Assembly (NCBI GenBank): GCA_947631525.1
Contig: CANRLQ010000025.1
Coordinates: forward strand, 1-11,845
DNA from: an uncultured Bacilli bacterium
Lineage (GTDB): Bacteria; Bacillota_I; Bacilli_A; RF39; UBA660
Length of the DNA stretch: 11,845 bases
Reading direction: 5' to 3'
In this document: positions 5,874 through 11,845 of the stretch, piece after piece
Layout of the letters: each line of letters starts with the position of its first letter
Numbering within the stretch: the first letter of the stretch is position 1
Notes under the pieces: model-generated
Told to the model about the DNA's origin: nothing
Seen by the model: only the letters and a program-made list of their open reading frames with translations
The model's database searches: none
Translations under genes and position numbers: made by a program

Positions 5874-8087
5874 TTAATAATCGTCATCTTCATCAGCAAA
5901 GAAATCATCAAAAAATTGATCATCAGTTATTTCTTCTTCATCTAATATATTTTCATTTGTTTTATGTTCAATAACTTTATTATCTTTGTTATCAATAAAC
6001 TCAAATTCTTCATCTATATCATGTTTTTTTGAATCAATAACTTTTTTTTCTGATTTTTGTTTATCTAAATGATTTTTTTCTTCCTTGACTTCTTTTTTGC
6101 TATCTTTTGTTTTATGTTCTTCTTTTTCTTCTGGTTGCTCTTCGATTTTTTTATCTTTTTTATTCTGTTGTTTTTTTGCTTGTTCTTCTTTTTCTTTTCT
6201 TTCTTCTTCTTCTAATTCTGCTATTTTAGCATCTATCTTTTTCACCAAATCATCTACATTAAATCCACCATTGCCAAATGGTTTATGTTCTTTTGGTCCA
6301 AACATACTAGAAGGATCAAATGCACCTGGCATTGGAGGGCGCATACTATTATTATCTCCTAGCAATTCATTTATTTTTTGATTTCTTTTTTCTTCAACAA
6401 AACCTTTCAAATCAAATGTTTTAACAGGTCTTTTTTTTCTTTCTGGATAAGATGCATTACCATAATTTTTTCCCCAATCTATTTTATGGTCAAATTTTAA
6501 TTTTGTTTTGTATGGTCTAGTTCTAGATCTTAAGATAATAGCTTCTTCTTCTTGTAAATTTTGTAAATCAGTTACTGTTACAAGTGGTCTTGAATCAGTT
6601 TTATCATCTTTTTTAGATTTTACTTCTCCACACATTTTACTTATTTCTTCTAAGGCTGCAAGTTCAGTACTAAGTATATAAATCGTATTACCACAGTTAC
6701 CTCTTATAGTTTCAGCTTTTTCTTTTCCATAAACATCATTTAATTGGGAAAAGTTTTGAATTATAAATGATAATTTTATATTTCTTGAACGAGCTGCAGA
6801 AACCATTGAATCTACATCACCAAGTGGTGGCATATTGGCAAACTCATCAAGTAAAAAATTAGTTCTATATTTTAATTTTCCACCTGTTTCTTGAGCAACT
6901 CTAACAAGTGTTTCATAACACTGTTTTAGAAAAATTGTAACTAATGAATGATATGTTTTCTTTTCATCTTGAATAACTATAAATACGGCTGTCTTTTTTC
7001 TACCAATATCTTCCATATCAAAATCACTATAAGATAGCATTTCTGATAAATTATCTCTCGATGAAAATAATTTTATTTTTTGCTTAAATACTGATAAAAT
7101 ACTACCTTTTGTTTCATTAGGTGCCATAAGAGTACTTGCAACATTGATATAAGCACTAGATGATTGATCTTTATTACTAAAATATTCTTTTATAAATGTT
7201 GTTCCACCTATTTTTTCTTCACCAACAGTACTCATTAAATTAATACTATTTAAATTTATTTCTTCTTCATTAGCATCTTCAAATAACGCTAATGACAATC
7301 CTGTGAAATAATCAGCTGAAGTATTTTCCCAAAATGGGTCGTTTCCTTTTGAAGATTCATCATAAAGAATATTTTTAGCAAGGTCTTCTAATAATTCAGT
7401 CGCTTTATCAACATTACCTTCTTTATATAATCTATAAGGAAGAGAGAATGGATTCCAACAATTTCCTTTTTGTGGATCACGGAAGTTTAAAAGTACAATG
7501 TTATATCCTCTTTCCTTAAGCTCATTTGCAGTCCCAACATAAAGTTCACCTTTTGGATCGGTTACTATCATTGATTCTCCTGCTTTAGCCATTACTCTTA
7601 TAAATGGAAGAGATAACCCTTGTGACTTACCACTACCTGTTGATCCTATAATCATATTATGATAACCACTAGTATCTATCCAAATATCTTTACCATTATT
7701 TATTAATGGAATTCCACCATGTTCAATGGATATATCAGTAGGATGAACTACATCTAATTGTTTTTTTATTTCTTTATCTTTAGCCCATCTAGAATAACCT
7801 TTTTCATCTTTTTTACCAGCTGCAATTCCAATTCCCTTTTCTCTGTCAAAAAAGTAAGATGAAACACTAACAAATATAACTATTACAAATATTATATAAA
7901 CGAACATAGTTAAGGAAAAATAATCCATTGATGTAAATACAGGAAATGGATTTAAACCATGAAATGTTCCATCCTCTAATATTGAATATGCATTTAACAC
8001 ACCGATAGATACAAAATAGAAAAGTACTATCATGAATATTATAAATATAAATATATCTTTTGGTTCAGCTCTAAATTTTAATTTCAT
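5874..8087 (-). CDS. VirD4/TraG-type conjugal coupling ATPase
   Basis: This coupling protein selects DNA or protein substrates and passes them to a type IV secretion channel at the membrane. I start it at ATG 8087 (737 residues) because GGAGG lies just upstream; the frame is open to TTG 8102 but has no binding site there. Two membrane segments lie at about 11-37 and 56-79. Then come Walker A GSTGSGKS (148-155), TDPKGELY (176-183), Walker B FLLDEFANMPP (411-421) and the TraG-like RSRNIKLSFIIQNFSQL (433-449). A conserved-looking C-terminal part (about 555-625) leads into a lysine/glutamate-rich probable coiled coil (about 612-685) and a very acidic end (FFDDFFADEDDDY). It is the last visible gene of the secretion cluster. 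No relaxase lies beside it. Confidence 0.93.
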   Translation of the reverse strand: MKLKFRAEPKDIFIFIIFMIVLFYFVSIGVLNAYSILEDGTFHGLNPFPVFTSMDYFSLTMFVYIIFVIVIFVSVSSYFFDREKGIGIAAGKKDEKGYSRWAKDKEIKKQLDVVHPTDISIEHGGIPLINNGKDIWIDTSGYHNMIIGSTGSGKSQGLSLPFIRVMAKAGESMIVTDPKGELYVGTANELKERGYNIVLLNFRDPQKGNCWNPFSLPYRLYKEGNVDKATELLEDLAKNILYDESSKGNDPFWENTSADYFTGLSLALFEDANEEEINLNSINLMSTVGEEKIGGTTFIKEYFSNKDQSSSAYINVASTLMAPNETKGSILSVFKQKIKLFSSRDNLSEMLSYSDFDMEDIGRKKTAVFIVIQDEKKTYHSLVTIFLKQCYETLVRVAQETGGKLKYRTNFLLDEFANMPPLGDVDSMVSAARSRNIKLSFIIQNFSQLNDVYGKEKAETIRGNCGNTIYILSTELAALEEISKMCGEVKSKKDDKTDSRPLVTVTDLQNLQEEEAIILRSRTRPYKTKLKFDHKIDWGKNYGNASYPERKKRPVKTFDLKGFVEEKRNQKINELLGDNNSMRPPMPGAFDPSSMFGPKEHKPFGNGGFNVDDLVKKIDAKIAELEEEERKEKEEQAKKQQNKKDKKIEEQPEEKEEHKTKDSKKEVKEEKNHLDKQKSEKKVIDSKKHDIDEEFEFIDNKDNKVIEHKTNENILDEEEITDDQFFDDFFADEDDDY

Positions 8088-8092
8088 ATTTT

Positions 8093-8097
8093 CCTCC
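8093..8097 (-). promoter_or_regulatory. Ribosome binding site that decides the virD4-like start
   Basis: GGAGG on the minus strand is 5 nt before ATG 8087. It falls inside the longer possible reading frame (TTG 8102, ATG 8099), and nothing like a Shine-Dalgarno sequence precedes those two. The shorter protein beginning MKLKFRAEPKD is therefore preferred. Confidence 0.7.
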
Positions 8098-8143
8098 ATC
8101 AATGTATTCTAATATATCACTTATAATAAAATAATTCAAGTAA

Positions 8144-8842
8144 TTATATTGTATTATTTTTATTTTTAATATTTTTAACTATTGAAAAAATTAATAATCC
8201 AAGTATAATTAATCCAAGTAATATAATAGTAAGCATATTACTAGATATCAACTTCATTTTATCATCTTTAGATTTTTCCTTTTTCTTTTCTTTAAATTTA
8301 ATTGTTATAACTTTTGAATCAGCATTACCATTATTTATATACCAGATATAAGTATTATCTTTAACTTCATCAGCATTATTTTCTAAAACCTCATAATTTA
8401 CTTTTATATTAATTTGATATGCATCGATACTATTATATTCATATGTCATACATTTAAATCCCTGACTGGTTTGTAGAATATATGTATCAGGTAATTCATC
8501 ATCATAAACTAAATTGTAAGCATCAAAACATTCATCAAAAAATCTTATATCTGAAAAATCATGAATTGAGTATTTTTGACTTAAATTATAATATAATTTC
8601 CCATTTTTCTTTTCTTTAAATGTATTATATTTTTTTATACCATCTTTATTATATTGTGAATAAGCATTATTAAAAGCATCTTCATATAATTCTTCATCAA
8701 CTAAATTTTCATCTTCTATTATACTTATCTTTTCGTTAATAATGTTGTTAGAAATACTAAGATTATATTGAACAGTACATCCTGTAAAAAATATACACAT
8801 AAAAATCATTGAAATAAAATATTTTACTTTTTTATTCATCAT
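8144..8842 (-). CDS. Putative lipoprotein with C-terminal membrane segment, secretion-cluster associated
   Basis: I do not recognise a named family with certainty. The 232 residues begin with a lysine-rich n-region and hydrophobic stretch ending in FFTGC, a usable lipobox with Cys22. An extracellular part follows, about 180 residues, rich in Tyr, Asn and Asp, with cysteines at 105 and 131 that could pair. A very basic stretch (KFKEKKKEKSKDDKMK, 183-198) precedes a single membrane helix at about 203-221 and a short basic tail. A lipid anchor at one end plus a helix at the other recalls LppM-like (DUF3153) proteins, but this is only a resemblance. The start is ATG 8842, with GGAGGA 8 nt upstream inside the end of the hydrolase gene, which stops 3 nt earlier. 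It is thus coupled to the hydrolase gene and probably belongs to the same envelope complex. Confidence 0.8.
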   Translation of the reverse strand: MMNKKVKYFISMIFMCIFFTGCTVQYNLSISNNIINEKISIIEDENLVDEELYEDAFNNAYSQYNKDGIKKYNTFKEKKNGKLYYNLSQKYSIHDFSDIRFFDECFDAYNLVYDDELPDTYILQTSQGFKCMTYEYNSIDAYQINIKVNYEVLENNADEVKDNTYIWYINNGNADSKVITIKFKEKKKEKSKDDKMKLISSNMLTIILLGLIILGLLIFSIVKNIKNKNNTI

Positions 8843-8844
8843 AA

Positions 8845-10689
8845 TTACGATCCTCCAACATAATCAGCAATATAAACATAACCTAAAAATACATAATTAC
8901 CACCAAATGATTTCAAATAATCAAAAGTATACTCTTTAGATCTAAATCCAAAACATTTATTTTCCCATTGACCACATTCATACCAACCATCAGAAACAAT
9001 TACTTTTTTATTTGCTTTATCAACAGACTCAACTATAGCAACATGGCCATAATTAGCAGTAGTCCCTGTGTGACTCTTTTTATATTCTTTATAATGACTA
9101 TCTGTCCACTTCCAAGATATCATAGCTCCAGGTCTTGGTTCATCATATTTATTACTTGATGCGAACATTGACATTGAACCATTTCCCTGTGCATTGTTAT
9201 ACCAATCTGCCCCATTACCATGAGCATTTTTTACAGCTGTTATTGCTGCTTTTCTTTTAACTTCATTAGCATTTTGAATACTAGATAATATTTCTACAGC
9301 TCTTGCCTTTGCATACCAAACACATTGAAACCAAGAATTACCATTAATTGTTTTAGTATAATATGACTTATCTGGGGCAACTGTTATATCTGGTTTTGAA
9401 GCTCTTATAGGAAAACTAGCCATATAACTACTATTTACGACAGATGAGCTATTATTAGTTATAGATGATATTTCTACTCCAGTTGAATAAAAGTATTTTA
9501 AAATATCAATATATGATTTTCCTTCTTTGGCAAGTTGATACGATACTAATTGACTCATACCTCTACCATGTCCTTGACCTGGCAAAATTCTAGTATATTG
9601 AGAACTATCACTTAATGTTATTTTATGTTTTTCATTAAGATTAGGCTCCTTTTTATATGTAACTGTGTATGTTCCATCGCTATTTTTTTTAGCATCTGGA
9701 CAATCACCGTCAGAATAACAAAATGAATCATATTCAGATGAGAATACTTCACCATTATAGGTTAAAACTTGACCAGCTGTTGCATTAGCAGCATCTATTG
9801 CTCTTTGATCTGCAGTAGATGATAGCGTTTGATCACTTGTACTTGTTCCTATTTTTTTAGAACATTTTTCTGTTTTATTTATAGCATAAGTTCTAGCCGC
9901 AACAGCTTGAGCTTTTAAAGCTTCACTACCTTCACCAAGATAAGCTTCATGGGAAACAACCTTTGCAACATAATCTTCTAATTCAAATGTTCCTTTATCA
10001 GTTGTTATTGATTTACAATCACCATAGCCTTCAGTGTATGTAATATCATAACCATTTGATGTGTTACCACTTTCTCCAAATTCCATGAATGCTACAATTA
10101 CTAAAATAAATATTATCAAAAATAATATTATAATAATTACAACTATAATTACAGCTACTACAATAAGTATTATCCATCCAACAGGAGTTGAAGCAGTTGC
10201 TCCTGCTGCCCCTGCTGCCCCTGCTGCCCCTGCTGCCCCTGCTGCTCCTACTGCTTCCGCAGCTCCTGCTGTCCCTGCCGTACTTGCTGCAGCCGCTGCT
10301 CCCGTTGCTCCTGCTGTTCCTACAGTTGCTGCCTCAGTAGTTCCCGATACAGTAACTGTAGCAGCTTCTGCCTCAGCAGCACTACTTAATCCTGTTTTAA
10401 CTGTTTCTGTCCCTGCAGCAATTTCTGCATTTGACAAAGTTTCTGAAGCTTCCCCAATTTTTTCAGGTGCTTCTTCAGCAGCACTAGTTTGGTTCATATT
10501 TTGAACAAAATTTCTTGATTTTAAATCTTCTATTTTTTTACTTATTTCATCAGAATTATCCTTCATATATCGATAGGTATCATAAGCCATTACTGATCTA
10601 TTATAGCCATTGGCAAAACTATCTTGGGTATCTAAATCTTCTTGCTCAGCAATCTCTTCTTCAGATAATTCTAAATTTTCATCGTCCAT
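8845..10689 (-). CDS. Membrane-anchored SpoIID-CHAP peptidoglycan hydrolase of the secretion cluster
   Basis: This 614-residue protein probably opens the cell wall for the secretion channel, the role of VirB1/TraG(pIP501)/CwlT proteins. In order: an acidic cytoplasmic N-terminus (1-60), an Ala/Gly-rich low-complexity linker (about 101-168), one long membrane helix (171-200), and a SpoIID-type lytic transglycosylase domain (about 222-405). Within that domain are SHEAYLGEGSEALKAQAVAA, Glu248 aligning with the catalytic Glu of SpoIID, and GHGRGMSQ at 373-380. A CHAP amidase/endopeptidase domain follows (about 445-612), with Cys456 in SWFQCVWYAKARA, His549 in NYGHVAIVES and Asp567 as a possible third residue. 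Both catalytic domains should face outward. Cysteines 225, 276, 324 and 330 could form disulfides. The ATG at 10689 follows GGTGG by 5 nt and lies 26 nt after the virB4-like gene. SpoIID normally acts in sporulation; the neighbours argue for a conjugation role here. Confidence 0.88.
   Translation of the reverse strand: MDDENLELSEEEIAEQEDLDTQDSFANGYNRSVMAYDTYRYMKDNSDEISKKIEDLKSRNFVQNMNQTSAAEEAPEKIGEASETLSNAEIAAGTETVKTGLSSAAEAEAATVTVSGTTEAATVGTAGATGAAAAASTAGTAGAAEAVGAAGAAGAAGAAGAAGATASTPVGWIILIVVAVIIVVIIIILFLIIFILVIVAFMEFGESGNTSNGYDITYTEGYGDCKSITTDKGTFELEDYVAKVVSHEAYLGEGSEALKAQAVAARTYAINKTEKCSKKIGTSTSDQTLSSTADQRAIDAANATAGQVLTYNGEVFSSEYDSFCYSDGDCPDAKKNSDGTYTVTYKKEPNLNEKHKITLSDSSQYTRILPGQGHGRGMSQLVSYQLAKEGKSYIDILKYFYSTGVEISSITNNSSSVVNSSYMASFPIRASKPDITVAPDKSYYTKTINGNSWFQCVWYAKARAVEILSSIQNANEVKRKAAITAVKNAHGNGADWYNNAQGNGSMSMFASSNKYDEPRPGAMISWKWTDSHYKEYKKSHTGTTANYGHVAIVESVDKANKKVIVSDGWYECGQWENKCFGFRSKEYTFDYLKSFGGNYVFLGYVYIADYVGGS
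10202..10246 (-). repeat. Five tandem 9-bp units coding (Ala-Ala-Gly)n
   Basis: The plus strand reads CCTGCTGCC four times exactly (10202-10237) and once with a final T (10238-10246). On the coding strand this gives GCA GCA GGG units just before the membrane helix of the SpoIID-CHAP protein. The GGG glycine codons and high G+C stand out against the AT-rich surroundings. Such short perfect repeats can change copy number without breaking the frame. Confidence 0.9.
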
Positions 10690-10715
10690 TTAACCACCAC
10701 CAAACTAGCTAATTA

Positions 10716-11845
10716 TTAATAACCGCCTCCACTACTAAATGAATCTAACTCTTGTTCAGTAACTACTACATTTATTTGCATTCTTCGACTACCACAAATA
10801 AATAAGGCATCTCCTTGATTATATCTTTTTATACTTTCTTTTTCGTTATCATTCAAATCTATCAATCTAGATAAATCTTCTACTGCTTGTTTCTTTAATC
10901 CCATTACTAAATAATAAGATGCATTATCAAAAATAGCTTTACCTTGAGTTATAACAGAAGGATCACTAAAATCACTTGGTTGTTGTGTAACAATTATTGT
11001 TCCTGTATTATATTTTCTTGCACGTCTTTGGATTTGTGCTAAGAAATCAGCTCCTAATGTATTATTACCAGCTAACAATACGTGAGCTTCATCTACAGAT
11101 AAAATTGTATTAACATTTCTATTTAATGTTAATCCCCATGCATACTTCAAAATATTAAAGAATAAAGCATTTCTTATATTCATATCGGCATTCATAAGTT
11201 CTTTTATATTAAATACAATAAATGAACTTTGAGGTCTAATTGTTGTATGACCATCAAAATAATATCTCAATTCTTTTACAATCGGTCTTATTTTTAATTC
11301 TAATCTTTCCATTATATCTTTTTCATGAGTTTTTTCAGTCATTGATGCCAAACGACCACGAATAGTAGCATAAACATCTTTAAATGTAGGGTAATCATTT
11401 GAAGTAAATTTAGTGAAATCAGAATCAAAATTCATTCCAAATCTCCTATATGTTTCTTGCAATACTTCACTAAACATATTTAAGACATCTTCATCTATGT
11501 TAGGATCATAATATTTCATAAATGCTTTTATATTTTGTAATGTACGAGTTAAAACAGTATAACCAAGACCTTGTTGTGCTTCTTCCTCATCAGCATCTAT
11601 TACTACCTCTAGTGGATTAATCATACCAAATTCTCCACCTTTTCCTAAATCAATAAAATCACCTTTATATCTTCTTGCCATTCCTTCAAGTTCTCCCTCA
11701 GGATCGATTGCTACAACTTGGCAATTATTTCTAATATGTGTTCTTAACATTAATTTTTCAGCAGTTGATTTACCACTACCAGATGTACCTAATATGATTA
11801 GATTAGCATTATCTCTATTGTGCTCTTTTCTTATTTGATATAAGA
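10716..11845 (-). CDS. VirB4-type secretion ATPase, 5' end outside the window
   Basis: This is the C-terminal part of a VirB4/TraC/ConE-like ATPase, which energises assembly and transport of type IV secretion systems at the inner membrane. The frame stays open through 11845; the first in-frame ATG (11750) is not the start, because Walker A (GTSGSGKST, 11789-11763) lies upstream of it, preceded by NANLIILG. Other features are VVAIDPEGELEGMARRY after Walker A, Walker B ILSVDEAH, and RRARKYNTGTIIVTQQPSDF, the conserved segment seen in VirB4 C-terminal ATPase domains. The C-terminus ends SSGGGY. At least 375 residues are visible of a protein usually 600-850 long. It is the most upstream visible gene of the secretion operon, so the operon promoter is also outside. 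Confidence 0.94.
   Translation of the reverse strand, partial: LYQIRKEHNRDNANLIILGTSGSGKSTAEKLMLRTHIRNNCQVVAIDPEGELEGMARRYKGDFIDLGKGGEFGMINPLEVVIDADEEEAQQGLGYTVLTRTLQNIKAFMKYYDPNIDEDVLNMFSEVLQETYRRFGMNFDSDFTKFTSNDYPTFKDVYATIRGRLASMTEKTHEKDIMERLELKIRPIVKELRYYFDGHTTIRPQSSFIVFNIKELMNADMNIRNALFFNILKYAWGLTLNRNVNTILSVDEAHVLLAGNNTLGADFLAQIQRRARKYNTGTIIVTQQPSDFSDPSVITQGKAIFDNASYYLVMGLKKQAVEDLSRLIDLNDNEKESIKRYNQGDALFICGSRRMQINVVVTEQELDSFSSGGGY

Noticed and set aside
6085..6381. 98-codon plus-strand open frame rich in Ser, Phe and Cys
   Set aside because: It is the antisense of the Glu/Lys-rich tail of the VirD4-like gene and its composition follows from that.
10061..10504. 147-codon plus-strand open frame rich in Ala-Pro
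   Set aside because: It is the antisense of the Ala/Gly-rich linker of the SpoIID-CHAP gene. The GC-rich repeat removes stop codons on both strands; there is no ribosome binding site and no recognisable domain.
8845..10689. Reading the SpoIID domain as evidence that this locus belongs to sporulation
   Set aside because: The neighbours are VirB4 and VirD4 ATPases and the protein also carries a CHAP domain, which is not the architecture of sporulation SpoIID.
10716..11750. VirB4-like gene starting at the in-frame ATG at 11750
   Set aside because: The frame continues upstream without a stop to the window edge and encodes the Walker A motif there, so this ATG is an internal methionine.

Overview
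This is a strongly AT-rich stretch of bacterial chromosome. The gene order tsaE-tsaB-rimI-tsaD, Gram-positive Shine-Dalgarno sequences of the AGGAGGTGAT type, TTG and GTG starts and a CCA-encoding tRNA all point to the Bacillota. The low G+C and the style of the type IV secretion genes suggest an uncultured gut-type Bacilli lineage, but that placement is inference. The code appears to be standard: the tryptophan codons I inspected (in the transporter genes) are TGG, and tsaE ends in a TGA that overlaps the next ATG.

Left end, 1-2752. A tRNA-Ala(UGC) on the minus strand has its own extended -10 promoter and an intrinsic terminator. Divergent from it are an ABC importer's substrate-binding protein and ATPase, read as one continuous 563-codon frame, followed by an overlapping permease. 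An intrinsic terminator is built over the permease stop codon. The binding-protein/ATPase fusion has no membrane segment between its two parts, which makes no topological sense. Its junction sits on an A-rich slip site, with TGA as the very next codon in the -1 frame.

Middle, 2924-5802, all on the minus strand. A tight translationally coupled cluster encodes TsaE, TsaB, RimI and TsaD, the bacterial machinery for N6-threonylcarbamoyladenosine (t6A) in ANN-decoding tRNAs, with the protein acetyltransferase. A small single-domain rhodanese lies upstream and ends in its own terminator.

Right end, 5874-11845, also minus strand. Part of a conjugation or type IV secretion operon reads, in order of transcription: VirB4-type ATPase (5' end outside the window), a membrane-anchored peptidoglycan hydrolase joining a SpoIID domain to a CHAP domain, a lipoprotein with a C-terminal membrane segment, and a VirD4/TraG coupling protein with a long charged tail. 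VirB4 would power assembly, the hydrolase would open the wall, and VirD4 would deliver the substrate. No integrase, relaxase or attachment site is visible. The window either holds the end of an integrated element next to housekeeping genes or a chromosomally settled secretion system.

No gene-free stretch exceeds 300 bases. The largest gap, 2753-2923 between the converging permease and tsaD, is very AT-rich and shows nothing I can support.
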